This document shows, piece by piece, positions 49,466-58,091 of a DNA stretch of 64,000 nt. The stretch is from Deltaproteobacteria bacterium. Its GTDB lineage: Bacteria; Myxococcota_A; Polyangia; JAAYKL01. Location: the NCBI GenBank assembly GCA_030595125.1, contig JAUVDV010000009.1, positions 18,954 to 82,953 on the forward strand. Reading direction: 5' to 3'. The stretch's first letter is position 1, and each line of letters opens with the position of its first letter. Position numbers and translations under genes: made by a program. The notes under the pieces are model-generated. The model was not told the origin of the DNA and did no database searches. It was given only the letters and a program-made list of their open reading frames with translations.

Positions 49466-50656
49466 CTAGTCGATTTTTATAATCAACGCTCCGGCGGTAT
49501 CGCCGGCGGCGCAACCTGTGAACATTCCATAGCCGCCGCCCTTGATGACCAGTTCCTCGATGAGTTCGATCACCGTACGAAGGGCGGTCGGTCCCTGGGG
49601 GTGTCCCCAGATCATGGAGCTGCCGTAGTTATTCATGTCATTTACGTTGTAATCGAACGCTTTTGCCCATGCGACATCGTTGACCGCGAACGGGTTATGC
49701 GTCTTGACCACTTTGAGGTCGGATATCTTTACGCCCGCGTCCGCAAGCGCGATTTTGGTGGCGGGGATCGTCGCTGCGGCCATGTAGCCCTTCTTTTCGC
49801 GGGCGGTTCCAAATCCGATGAGCTTTATGGTCAGGTTTTTGTCGGCCGAGAGTTCGTCGGCCATTTCCTTGGTGGCGACGATCATGCCGGAGTTACCGTC
49901 CGCGGGGTGGGTCTGCGCTCCGAAGGTGATCGTTCCGCCGGGCATCACGGGTTTGAGGGCTCTGAGTCCCTCGATAGTTGTCGGGAATATTCCCTCGTCG
50001 GTGGTGATGTCCTTGGCTCTCTTGCCTCGGCCCACGGTGACGGGGATCATGAAGCGCTTGTGGAATGCGCCGTCGTCCTTGAGGGCGTCCTGGTATTGCT
50101 CGTTGCGGCGTGCGGCGACATCGTCGTTTTGCTCGCGGGTGACTCCGTGCTCCTTTGCCACGTTTTCAGCGGTTTCGATCATGCCGTTCTTTGCCCATGG
50201 ATCTTCGCCGAAGTTGTCCCATACCCAGTCCTCGGCCTTGCCGGTGGCGCCGGGGGCTTTCTGCGACGGATAGTAGAGGTGCGGTCCGTTGGAGCACCGA
50301 TCGGCAGCGACCACAAGGCTGGCCTTGACGATGTCGGCGTCCACGTCCTGAGCGGCCATCTTGGTGCAGACGATGCCCGTGATGCAGGCCTGGTTGACCA
50401 CCGGTCCCGAGATTCTCTCGCCGCCGAGCATCGCAGCCGTCCATGGGCCGCCGTAGAAACATTGGGTCTGCGGAATGGTCATGCCCAGGTACATGTTTTC
50501 AAGTTTTTTGGGGTCGATCTTCCTGACCTCGAAGAATTTGCGCGCAGTGGTGGCCGCGAGCTCGAGGGCGTGAAGTTCGGCCAGGCTCCCCTGCCATTTG
50601 GCGTAAGGGCTGCTCCAGTAACCACCGTAAGGGATGTAACTCTTTTTGAAGGCCAT
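49466..50656 (-). CDS. divergent thiolase-superfamily acyltransferase
   Basis: This is a 396-residue thiolase-fold protein. The nucleophile Cys sits in VVNQACITGIVC (about residue 90). The usual NEAF block is replaced by THNPFAVNDVAW, the His motif is IWGHPQGPTALRT, and the C-terminal block is GMFTGCAAGDTAGA. Deviation at NEAF suggests an acyl chain or ring substrate different from the neighbouring thiolase. AAGGAG precedes the ATG. It is directly upstream of the SDR (9 bp) and downstream of the Dch-like hydratase, consistent with a final thiolytic step on an unusual 3-oxoacyl-CoA. Confidence 0.82.
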   Translation of the reverse strand: MAFKKSYIPYGGYWSSPYAKWQGSLAELHALELAATTARKFFEVRKIDPKKLENMYLGMTIPQTQCFYGGPWTAAMLGGERISGPVVNQACITGIVCTKMAAQDVDADIVKASLVVAADRCSNGPHLYYPSQKAPGATGKAEDWVWDNFGEDPWAKNGMIETAENVAKEHGVTREQNDDVAARRNEQYQDALKDDGAFHKRFMIPVTVGRGKRAKDITTDEGIFPTTIEGLRALKPVMPGGTITFGAQTHPADGNSGMIVATKEMADELSADKNLTIKLIGFGTAREKKGYMAAATIPATKIALADAGVKISDLKVVKTHNPFAVNDVAWAKAFDYNVNDMNNYGSSMIWGHPQGPTALRTVIELIEELVIKGGGYGMFTGCAAGDTAGALIIKID

Positions 50657-50698
50657 CTGTTTTCTCCTTTGTCCTGATATTTCGACTGAATCGAATGC

Positions 50699-51481
50699 TT
50701 AGCGGTTTTTCCATTCCGGTTTGCGTTTTTCGAGAAACGAGTTGATTCCCTCGTTCGCGTCTTCACTTTCCATGAGTTCCTTGACGTACAGATGCTCCAT
50801 CTCGTCGAGCCTCTCGGGAAGCTCCCGATACCAGGATGACCGCGAGGCGCGGTTTGCGAACCTCAGGGATTGCGCGCTCTTCGGGGCCAGGTGTTTGGTG
50901 AGCAGCTTGTCCAGGGTCGCCTTGCCGTCTTGCGCCACCTCGTGAACCAGTCCCCAGTTGTGGGCGGTCTGAGCGTCGATGGAACGGCCTGTGAGTATCA
51001 TGTCGTCGGCTCGGAGTTGGCCGATGATCCCCGGCAACAGCTGCGCAGCCACCGGAGGGAGCACGCCGAGCTGAATCTCGGGTTGGCCGAACTTGGCCGA
51101 GGGCTCTGCGATGATGAAGTTGCAAAACAGCGCCAGCTCCATTCCGCCGCCCAGACATTGTCCGCGGACGAGTGCTACGGTGGTGACAGTGGTCGCGAGC
51201 AGTTTTTTGAAGAGCCCGTGGAACGAGCCGATCATCTCCCCGGCTCGCTCCTTTGTGTGCTCCTCTACGCTGGCGCCGAAGCAGAAGTGCTTGCCCTCGC
51301 CCTCGAAAATGATCCCCTTGAGGGATTCCTTTGCGCCTTCCCGGTCCAGGCAATCGACGATCTCCCCCATGGTCGCACCGTCCAGAATATTGGCCGGAGG
51401 TGTCGCGAGGACGATGTGCAGGAATTGATTATCATGTATCAATTCCACCTTGATTTTCGAATATTGTAAATTTTGCGTCAT
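50699..51481 (-). CDS. crotonase-family hydratase resembling cyclohexa-1,5-dienecarbonyl-CoA hydratase
   Basis: This is a 260-residue crotonase. HFCFGASVEEHTKERA (FGASVEEH) is reminiscent of dienoyl-CoA hydratases of anaerobic benzoyl-CoA breakdown. ALVRGQCLGGGMELALFCN gives the oxyanion hole, and FGQPEIQLGVLPPVAAQLLPG is also close to that family rather than to ordinary enoyl-CoA hydratases (which have GLGGTQR). It would hydrate a conjugated dienoyl-CoA. AAGGTGG precedes the ATG at 51481. It is the first gene of an operon with thiolase-like, SDR and thiolase genes. The ring-opening hydrolase (Oah) expected in a full benzoyl-CoA pathway is not in the window. Confidence 0.75.
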   Translation of the reverse strand: MTQNLQYSKIKVELIHDNQFLHIVLATPPANILDGATMGEIVDCLDREGAKESLKGIIFEGEGKHFCFGASVEEHTKERAGEMIGSFHGLFKKLLATTVTTVALVRGQCLGGGMELALFCNFIIAEPSAKFGQPEIQLGVLPPVAAQLLPGIIGQLRADDMILTGRSIDAQTAHNWGLVHEVAQDGKATLDKLLTKHLAPKSAQSLRFANRASRSSWYRELPERLDEMEHLYVKELMESEDANEGINSFLEKRKPEWKNR

Positions 51482-51659
51482 TGGCTTGCCACCTTGCTCA
51501 CGCGATGTTTTTTGATTGCGAAGGACGATCTTTATTTCATCTTGTGCCGCGGGCTGTCAAGGGTCTGTGACATGTGAGCGTAGGGATTGAAAATCTATGG
51601 TACGGTTATCTAAATAGCATGCTCATTATCGTCGATTGGCGATGGACGGAGTTTTTCCC

Positions 51660-53420
51660 ATGACAAGAAATGCAACAACGGGTCTTCATTATCTGTCCCT
51701 TGTAATGGTTGCGGGTTTCTTCGGTTGTCAAAACGGGGGCGCGTCTGAAATCAACGCCGACGCGAGCACGGACACGGACACAGACACAGATGGAGATACA
51801 GACACAGACACCGACACAGATACCGATGGAGACTCAGACACCGACACAGATACCGATGATGGGTGCCGAGACGAGTGTTGGTTTGGGGATGTGTCGCCCT
51901 CAGGTCAAGTTTGCACGGCCTGGGACGAGGTCGCGGAGGTCTGGATAGACATCAGCGACGGCGCCGGCTCGACCCACCACCGGGCCCGTTTGTACAACGC
52001 CTACCTCCACGAGAAGATGTTGCCCGCGGGTGGGGTGGCCAACGTTATTTTCACTGACACCAGTTACGACACGATCCATGCGTGGGGCGGGACTGGAGAT
52101 TCTGGCATCTGGACCGGAACCTACCTGGCGGCAGAGTCGCTGCGTGCGCTGGCCACGGGAGCATCGGAGGCCAAGGAAAGCGTGGGCCGGTTGGTGAATA
52201 CGATCCACGACTGGTGGAGCGTCAGTGGTGACGAGGCCTACCTCACTCGCTTTGCCGCGCCGGCATCCAGTGATCCGCTGGTGTTAGATCTGTTCGGCCC
52301 CAGTTCTCCAGATGCGGACTACACCGCCACCTACAAGAGCGAGCAGTGGCATTACAAGGGCCACATCAGCCGCGACCAGCACCAGGGGGTGATGCTCGGC
52401 TTCTCGTTAGCCTACGAGGCTACTGACGATGAAGCGATCAAGGAGCTGATTCGCGAGGACGTGGTCGATTTCGTCGAGCATTTGATGATTTCGCAAACAA
52501 AGATAGTGTTGGTCGCCTCGTCGCCGTCCGACACCCCGGTCCCGATGCCCCTGAATCTACGGTACTGCATTTACACCACCCACGAGACCCCCTCGGGCGC
52601 CCCGGAGATCATCATCGACACAAGCGATATCGAGAGTTCGACCGCCACGGGATTCCTGGAATTCGGACCACTGTTTTACAACGAAATCGCCTTGCAAATT
52701 CCCTTCCTTGGCTGGATCCCGGAAATCCCTCGCTCGGGTAGCGCGATCATGCTCACCGCAGCCTTCCGGGTGGCGCTGCAGGTGACCGAGGGGGTGCCGG
52801 CTTACGCCGGCCGGCGAATGTTGATCCAGCAACACTACGATGACAACGTCGGCTGGTGGCTCGACGTGGCCGAGAACCCGCTGGGATACGGGACCACCTA
52901 CACCTGCGGTGACAAGTACTACAGCAAGAACATCCGCTTCGAGCCCATGTACAATTTGGCTCGGCTGGAGAGCGACGCGGCGTTGCTGACACGGATTCGC
53001 GGCACCATTCTCGACGGCATCATGTGGCCCCAGGTCGAGGACCATAAAAATGTATTTTTCGCTTACATCTACGCAGCCAATCAGACAGCGAGCACGACCA
53101 TCCAGGACATCGCCGACTACCACACCGACCAGCTGGTCCAGTTCCGTCTACCACCCAACGCCGACATCCCGTTGGACCTGACCGGGCTGTACCCGGACGA
53201 CCCGGAGTGCCCGGGTCTATCGACAACGGCCACCGACGTCGGCGATCGCGCAGTGGGGGACTTCATGTGGCAGCGCCACCCGTGGGATCTCATCGATAAC
53301 GATACCTCGCAACTGGTCTACCCCGGGGTCGACTACATGGTCGCCTACTGGATGGGACGCCACCACGGTTTTATCGAGGATGACGCACAGGGAACCTGTT
53401 TGCAGTGGAAGGACCCATGA
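51660..53420 (+). CDS. lipoprotein with TD/GD linker and large unrecognised domain
   Basis: This 586-residue precursor starts at the ATG at 51660, with GGAG 9 bp upstream. The signal peptide ends at AGFFGC. The linker at about residues 35-66 is TD/GD/SD. The C-terminal 510 residues contain TGTYLAAESLRALATG, LVNTIHDWW, HISRDQHQGVMLGFSLAYEAT and FEPMYNLARLES. This repeated helical pattern with Trp/His suggests an alpha/alpha toroid, as in some glycoside hydrolases and lyases. No family is recognised and catalytic residues cannot be assigned. It stands alone on the plus strand upstream of the TPR/PEGA operon. Confidence 0.6.
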   Translation: MTRNATTGLHYLSLVMVAGFFGCQNGGASEINADASTDTDTDTDGDTDTDTDTDTDGDSDTDTDTDDGCRDECWFGDVSPSGQVCTAWDEVAEVWIDISDGAGSTHHRARLYNAYLHEKMLPAGGVANVIFTDTSYDTIHAWGGTGDSGIWTGTYLAAESLRALATGASEAKESVGRLVNTIHDWWSVSGDEAYLTRFAAPASSDPLVLDLFGPSSPDADYTATYKSEQWHYKGHISRDQHQGVMLGFSLAYEATDDEAIKELIREDVVDFVEHLMISQTKIVLVASSPSDTPVPMPLNLRYCIYTTHETPSGAPEIIIDTSDIESSTATGFLEFGPLFYNEIALQIPFLGWIPEIPRSGSAIMLTAAFRVALQVTEGVPAYAGRRMLIQQHYDDNVGWWLDVAENPLGYGTTYTCGDKYYSKNIRFEPMYNLARLESDAALLTRIRGTILDGIMWPQVEDHKNVFFAYIYAANQTASTTIQDIADYHTDQLVQFRLPPNADIPLDLTGLYPDDPECPGLSTTATDVGDRAVGDFMWQRHPWDLIDNDTSQLVYPGVDYMVAYWMGRHHGFIEDDAQGTCLQWKDP

Positions 53421-53496
53421 ACATCCGATTGATTCCACTCTTGACATATTTGGATGTGTAACCGATGGTTTGAGAAGCAAGTTAAAGAATTTGATC

Positions 53497-54543
53497 ATGA
53501 AAAACCAAGAGTCCAGCAAGCGAGTTTTGTGGCGGACGCTATTGTGTGTCTTCTCTATAGGGTTAATGGCCTCGGTGATGGCATTGCCCGCTCCTGTCCA
53601 TGCAAACAGCGCGAAGGAAAAGGCCAAGGCCAAGGCTGCCTTTCGCAAGGGGATAAAGCTGTACGATGCGGAAAACTATGTAGAGGCGAGCAAGGTGTTC
53701 CGCGAGGCCTACGAAAATTCTCCACACTGGAAGCTGTTCTATAACATCGCGCAGTGCGAGGCCGCGTCCAGGCACTACGGACTGGCTCTGGATGCTTTCG
53801 AGTCGTACCTTATTTCCGGAGGAGATGACGTGCCCACCGATCGGCAGGACGAGGTTCGTCGGGAAATCTCGCGCCTTCGGGATCTTTGCGGGGACGTCGA
53901 GATAGAAGCTCCACCCGGTTCCGACGTGTTCATCAATGACGTCAAGCGCGGTCGTACGCCGATCGCGAGTGGGATCCCCATCGGTGCAGGGATGCATGTT
54001 GTCAAGATTGTCCGGGACGGCGTCGTGTTGCTTGAGCAGGAGGTTCAGGTTCGAGGGGCGAAGACCGTCACCATCAAGGCCGGCGCTGCGGCCGCACCCG
54101 GACCCCCGGAGGCGAAGCCCGGTGGCGAGACCGAGCCCTCGGCCGAAACCGAGCCGGCCCCTGAGGAAATGCCCGCTTCGCCGGAAGATCTGCCACCGAA
54201 CCGGATGCTCGTGATTGGGAGCGTGCTGACGGCGGTGGGAGGGGCCACTCTGATCGCGGGGGTCGTCACCGGCAGTGTCTCCCGGGCGAAGACCAAGGAT
54301 CTCGAGGACAAGTGCCCGGACAAGCAATGCCTTGATCCGGGTGACGAGACGTTACACGATCAGGCGTCGAATCTGTCTCTGGCGACTGATGTGCTGCTCC
54401 CGGCGGGTGCGGCGATCGCCATTGCCGGCGTGGTGCTTGTAATGGTGGGTCGAAAAAAAGAATCCGCAAATGAACCGAATGCCGAATTGGCAGTAGCAGC
54501 CGGCGCGGGGTACGTCGGCGCGGCGTTCACAAGGAGGTTCTAG
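53497..54543 (+). CDS. TPR-PEGA membrane protein
   Basis: This is a 348-residue exported protein from the ATG at 53497. The signal peptide ends about residue 36 (LPAPVHANS). TPR-like helices cover about 38-110 (AKAAFRKGIKLYDAENYVEASKVFREAYENS, then LFYNIAQCEAASRHYGLALDAFESYL). A PEGA-type beta domain follows (about 128-190; EIEAPPGSDVFINDVKRGRTP). Then come a Pro/Glu spacer and two membrane helices (about 232-255 and 295-320). This TPR-PEGA-spacer-TM layout is very common in Myxococcota. It is the first gene of an operon with a small lipoprotein (4 bp gap) and a beta-domain protein, and likely supports surface assembly. Confidence 0.7.
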   Translation: MKNQESSKRVLWRTLLCVFSIGLMASVMALPAPVHANSAKEKAKAKAAFRKGIKLYDAENYVEASKVFREAYENSPHWKLFYNIAQCEAASRHYGLALDAFESYLISGGDDVPTDRQDEVRREISRLRDLCGDVEIEAPPGSDVFINDVKRGRTPIASGIPIGAGMHVVKIVRDGVVLLEQEVQVRGAKTVTIKAGAAAAPGPPEAKPGGETEPSAETEPAPEEMPASPEDLPPNRMLVIGSVLTAVGGATLIAGVVTGSVSRAKTKDLEDKCPDKQCLDPGDETLHDQASNLSLATDVLLPAGAAIAIAGVVLVMVGRKKESANEPNAELAVAAGAGYVGAAFTRRF

Positions 54544-54546
54544 AAA

Positions 54547-54894
54547 ATGACTAGAATGCTCGTCTTGATGTCGTTGTCGGCGTTGATCGCCCTTGGTGCC
54601 TGTTCCGCGATCAACGATCTCGGCGGGTACTCTTACGGGGCCGACGCGAATACTGATACCGACACAGATGTGGACACAGACACAGATGCCGATACCGACA
54701 CGGACACGGATACGGACACGGACACCGGACCGGAATCCCTGTCGACCACGATGAACGTGACCTCCGGCTCGGGAGCCGTGGTTTCCGAGAGCGTCCGTGG
54801 ATTCATCAGCGTTGGGGGAGTGCTCCCCGCGGGCAGCACTCAAAGCGAATCATACCAGGCCAAACTCGGGGTCGGCTCGATGGTCCATCAATAG
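54547..54894 (+). CDS. small lipoprotein with TD linker
   Basis: This is a 115-residue precursor. The signal peptide ends at ALGACS. A TD/VD linker covers about residues 37-59. The C-terminal 55 residues (LSTTMNVTSGSGAVVSE then YQAKLGVGSMVHQ) are beta-prone with no motif. It is squeezed between the TPR-PEGA gene and a secreted beta-rich protein, with 4 and 13 bp gaps, so all three are made together. It may be an anchor or stalk subunit for the following protein. Confidence 0.65.
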   Translation: MTRMLVLMSLSALIALGACSAINDLGGYSYGADANTDTDTDVDTDTDADTDTDTDTDTDTGPESLSTTMNVTSGSGAVVSESVRGFISVGGVLPAGSTQSESYQAKLGVGSMVHQ

Positions 54895-54907
54895 GAGTCA
54901 GGAAATC

Positions 54908-55786
54908 ATGAAACATAAAGTAATTGCATGCACGGTAGCGTTGGCGCTCTACGGGTTCGCGTGGAACGCAACGGCCACGGTTTCGGATTACCTGCCGGTG
55001 GGGGGCGTGCTCGCCGATCTCGATGGCGTTCCTCTCGACGGCCCTCACAACATGACGTTCGCTTTATACGACGGTGTCAGCGCAGCGACCGCGATCTGGA
55101 CAGAGTCCTACGACTCCCTTGAAATCCAGGATGGGCTATTCACGGTGTACCTGGGAACGGTGACGCCGCTGGCGTTCGATGATTTGATCCTGGCGCCCGA
55201 GTTGTGGCTGGGCGTGACCGTAGGGACCGACTCGGAGATGGAACGAATCGCGCTCGGCACCGTGCCGTTTGCCATGGAAGCCTACCAGTGCCGGGCCGTG
55301 GGGGATCTCGAGGAAGGGGACATCCAGCCGATGCTCTCCGGCACCAACGAGTGCGCGGCCGGCTCGTTTCTCGTGGGCTGGGACGCGACCCTGAGCCAAC
55401 CCATCTGCGAAGTACCCGGCGCGTTAATCGTGACCACGGACTGGACCAATGCCGGTATCGTGTGGACAGCTCCTTATACGGACTCCGGCGGCTATGCTTC
55501 CTCGCTCGAGTACAGGAAAATCGATAACATGGTTTTCCTGAGAGGGACCGGAAATTCCGGCGGCACCCATGTGCAGGCCGGCCAGACGATCGCGACCTTG
55601 CCCGTGGGCTTCAGGCCATCGAGTTATCCTGGCTTCCTCAACCTCATCCGGTGTTGCAGCGACCCTGCCGGGATTGCCTATACCTACATCTCGACATCCG
55701 GAGAAATTCACATCAACGACATAGTCGTGAATCCGGGGGATAGGCAGTTCATCTATTTCGACGGGGTCAGTTTCTCGACGATCTAG
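54908..55786 (+). CDS. secreted beta-rich protein (fibre/adhesin-like)
   Basis: This is a 292-residue exported protein from the ATG at 54908. A Sec signal peptide ends about residue 24 (LYGFAWNATAT). Residues 25-125 form a domain common in secreted proteins of these bacteria: GGVLADLDGVPLDGPHNMTFALYDG, WTESYDSLEIQDGLFTVYLG, PELWLGVTVGTDSEMERIALGTVPFAMEAY. The C-terminal half (about 190-292) is a beta-domain (TNAGIVWTAPYTDSGGYASSLEYRK, then TGNSGGTHVQAG) similar in style to phage-tail or collagen-like trimer heads. It is last in the operon. A trimeric surface fibre is a reasonable guess but not shown. Confidence 0.62.
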   Translation: MKHKVIACTVALALYGFAWNATATVSDYLPVGGVLADLDGVPLDGPHNMTFALYDGVSAATAIWTESYDSLEIQDGLFTVYLGTVTPLAFDDLILAPELWLGVTVGTDSEMERIALGTVPFAMEAYQCRAVGDLEEGDIQPMLSGTNECAAGSFLVGWDATLSQPICEVPGALIVTTDWTNAGIVWTAPYTDSGGYASSLEYRKIDNMVFLRGTGNSGGTHVQAGQTIATLPVGFRPSSYPGFLNLIRCCSDPAGIAYTYISTSGEIHINDIVVNPGDRQFIYFDGVSFSTI

Positions 55787-55797
55787 CTTCTCCCTTA

Positions 55798-56778
55798 TCA
55801 GGGAATTGCCACCACGCGGATGAATGGAGCCCAGGAGTTGTCACCAGACGGAAATGCGTCGCCTCCGGCCGACTTGCTCTGGACGTTGCCGAAGTAGCTC
55901 GCCACGGTGAACGGTTGGGAGGGATTGCTCTTGTACTGGAAGATCGCGGTGGTCGCCGCCGAGTTGTAGAAGTTCAGAGTGTAGGTTTGTCCCGCCGCGA
56001 GGGTATAAGTGATATCCGAGCGGTACCACTGCTCTATGTTGCTTCCGGACACCGTGGTTCCGCTCGTGAGCAGGGATCCGGAGCTGTTGTATACCCTGGC
56101 GGAGATTGTGCCGCTCGACGGCTGGTTGATGAACCACTCCATGGCGATCAGATCAACGGTGACGGTGGGGGTCACTCTGTAGCCCTTGGACGCCCAGTAT
56201 GGGTCGTCGCTGGTCAGCGCCCCGGTCGGTGGCGTGAGGTCGATGGTTACTTCCGGCGGGAGTTCGGTACAGACACCGCCGTCGCCCTCCCAGCCCGGGT
56301 TGCATTCACAGTCGAACCCCCCGTCGGTGTTGGTGCATGTTGCGTTGACGTCGCAATCGTCGGTGCTGTCGGTGCACTCGTCCATGTCGTCGCACACCAT
56401 TCCGTCGCCGTCATAGCCGTCGATGCAGGCGCAATCGTATGAGCCCTCGGTGTTTGTGCAGTCGGCGTGATACTCGTCGCAGTTGTCCGTTTCATCCGTG
56501 CATTCGTCCAGGTCGTCGCAATCGAGACCGTCGCCCTCCCAGCCCTGATCGCAAACGCACTGGAAGGTGTTCAGGAGGCTCGTGCAGGATGCGTGAGGGT
56601 CACATGGATCGTCTTCGCAGTAGTCCGAATCGCCGTCCGAATCACCGTCCGAATCGCCGTCCGAATCGCCGTCCGCATCGGTATCCGAGGCCTCGTCTTC
56701 CATATCGAGTGAGGTTGATGCACACGAGAGCGCAACCATCGACATCGACACCAGAAATACAAGAATTCGCCAGGGCAT
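55798..56778 (-). CDS. lipoprotein with GD/SD linker and three EGF-like domains
   Basis: This 326-residue precursor starts at the ATG at 56778, after AGGAGAAG. The signal peptide ends at VALSC. The linker is short and GD/SD-rich (residues about 33-52). Three EGF-like repeats follow (about 53-180). The second and third open with the calcium-binding motif D-[LM]-D-E-C-T-D, then C-x-N-T-[ED]-G and CxCxxGYxGDG. The C-terminal 145 residues form a beta-domain (DLIAMEWFINQPSSGTISARV, then AAGQTYTLNFYNSA). Calcium-binding EGF repeats are typically eukaryotic; in bacteria they are seen mainly in Myxococcota and relatives. The gene is convergent with the fibre operon. Confidence 0.8.
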   Translation of the reverse strand: MPWRILVFLVSMSMVALSCASTSLDMEDEASDTDADGDSDGDSDGDSDGDSDYCEDDPCDPHASCTSLLNTFQCVCDQGWEGDGLDCDDLDECTDETDNCDEYHADCTNTEGSYDCACIDGYDGDGMVCDDMDECTDSTDDCDVNATCTNTDGGFDCECNPGWEGDGGVCTELPPEVTIDLTPPTGALTSDDPYWASKGYRVTPTVTVDLIAMEWFINQPSSGTISARVYNSSGSLLTSGTTVSGSNIEQWYRSDITYTLAAGQTYTLNFYNSAATTAIFQYKSNPSQPFTVASYFGNVQSKSAGGDAFPSGDNSWAPFIRVVAIP

Positions 56779-56907
56779 CTCTTCTCCTGATATTCGGCCC
56801 CCAAAGATTTCGCACAACGGGGCCGAACGAATCTATTTTGAAATTATCGCATTGTTGAGGGAAAACAGGAATTGTTTTCAGGCTAAAAGTTTAGGTAGGA
56901 TTATCCC

Positions 56908-57165
56908 CGGGGTTCCCCTGACGCGATTTTCCCGTCGGTTCGATGCATCAGGGCGCCCCTGGCTCGATTTTTTCGCCGGTTCGATGTATCAGGGCTCCCC
57001 TGACTCGATTTCCCGGATGGAATTTACATACAGGCTGTAGCTGACTCGTTTTGGAGGCGGGTTTTTTCAATCAGGCTGTAGCTGACGCGTTCAGGAGACA
57101 GGTTTTTCCAATCAGGCTGTAGCTGACCTGTTTTGGCGGGGGGGATTATAATCAGGCTGTAAATT
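56908..57165. repeat. 41-bp tandem repeat array, about six units
   Basis: Units begin at 56908, 56949, 56990, 57031, 57072, 57113 (40 bp) and 57153 (partial). Units 2-3 start CAGGGCKCCCCTGRCTCGATTT, and units 4-6 start CAGGCTGTAGCTGAC. Position 1-15 keeps the frame CAGG...CTGAC throughout, so early and late units are diverged copies of one sequence. In units 2-3 the start is a hairpin (CAGGG-N3-CCCTG). The array fills most of the 387-bp gap between the 57166 gene and the EGF lipoprotein. The remaining 129 bp next to the lipoprotein start holds no other feature I can see. It has no unique spacers, so it is not a CRISPR. Confidence 0.88.
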
Positions 57166-57876
57166 CTACCCGACGATGAGGTTGCGGTACTCGGCCAGGC
57201 GGTCGGGGTCCTTGCGGAACAGGAACCGCCCCGCAGCGCGGACCTCGCCGCACATGCGCTCAACCAAGGTGACTGCGCGGTCGCGGATATCCTTGGCCTC
57301 GGCCGTCTCTTCCTTGTCGGCGCCGAGCACCTTGCTCAGGTCGGCGCAGAGCTGCGAAGCCTCGGCGGCGACGTCCTTGTCGTGACCGATCCTGGAGAGC
57401 GCGTCGGCGTGGGTTTCGCAAAGCGCGGCCAGGGTTACCAGGTCCTGCAGGAGATCCCGCTTCGACGAGCCCTCGCGAACTTCCGAGAGCGCCCTGGACA
57501 GGCCGGGGGGGTTGAACTTCTTTTCGACGAAACCGAGATCGAGCAACAGATCCGAGCGCACCGCCGGGGCGCGATCGAGCTTCGCCGCCGTCTCCGGGTC
57601 CTTCTCCGGGTTGCTGAAGATAGTCCACTGGGCCTCGGCGTAGTGAACTGACAGCGCCGTCATCCCGAGCAGGTCCACGTTGTCTATATCGAACAGGTCC
57701 GCTTGCGCAAGCCTGTTGAAAACGGCCCGGTCCTTCTCCGCGACCCGCGCGAGCCGCTCCGCCTCCGATATGACATCCTTGCAGTTTCCCCGCGTGGGCG
57801 GGCGCACCTCGTCGCGCGCGATAGCCTCGTAGCGCGGCATCATCTTCTCGTAAGCTTGCTTGGGTGTTATCTCCAT
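57166..57876 (-). CDS. hypothetical helical protein
   Basis: This is a 236-residue soluble protein without signal peptide. It is almost entirely helical and charged (EKMMPRYEAIARDEV, DVISEAERLARVAEKDRAVFNRLAQADL, KRDLLQDLVTLAALCETHADAL). The ATG at 57876 follows GGGGAGGTAAG. No domain family is recognised. Its codon bias fits the GC-rich host, which supports real coding. Its stop codon directly borders the 41-bp tandem repeat array, so the array lies in its 3' flank and might influence message ending or stability. No operon partner is apparent. Confidence 0.68.
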   Translation of the reverse strand: MEITPKQAYEKMMPRYEAIARDEVRPPTRGNCKDVISEAERLARVAEKDRAVFNRLAQADLFDIDNVDLLGMTALSVHYAEAQWTIFSNPEKDPETAAKLDRAPAVRSDLLLDLGFVEKKFNPPGLSRALSEVREGSSKRDLLQDLVTLAALCETHADALSRIGHDKDVAAEASQLCADLSKVLGADKEETAEAKDIRDRAVTLVERMCGEVRAAGRFLFRKDPDRLAEYRNLIVG

Positions 57877-58035
57877 CTTACCTCCCCTTCAGATAGGTGT
57901 TTCAAGCCGCAAACGCTACCCGCGCGCAGAAGGGGTGTCAAGGCGTTTTGGATGGATCGTCCATCCGGCCATAGGTCCGGCGGAGGCGGACAAGTGATAT
58001 ATGATGGGTATTGACCCCTTTTACCTTTTACGTTC

Positions 58036-58060
58036 AAAAAAACGATGGGGCTCCGCCCCA
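58036..58060 (-). terminator. intrinsic terminator
   Basis: On the minus strand TGGGGC-GGA-GCCCCA (58046-58060) is followed by TCG and seven T (58036-58042). It lies 32 bp after the stop of the DUF1566 lipoprotein gene. In the rest of this 215-bp gap a second small palindrome, GGATGGA-TCG-TCCATCC (57950-57966), lies near the helical protein gene; I see no gene. Confidence 0.8.
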
Positions 58061-58091
58061 GACCCCAATAATCAAATCACCCAATAATCAA

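Noticed and set aside
48758-50677. 639-aa plus-strand ORF over the SDR and thiolase-like genes
   Set aside because: Antisense shadow caused by GC codon bias; the minus-strand genes have full catalytic motifs and ribosome sites.
56908-57165. CRISPR array
   Set aside because: The whole 41-bp period is repetitive with no unique spacers, unit sequence drifts, and no cas genes are nearby.
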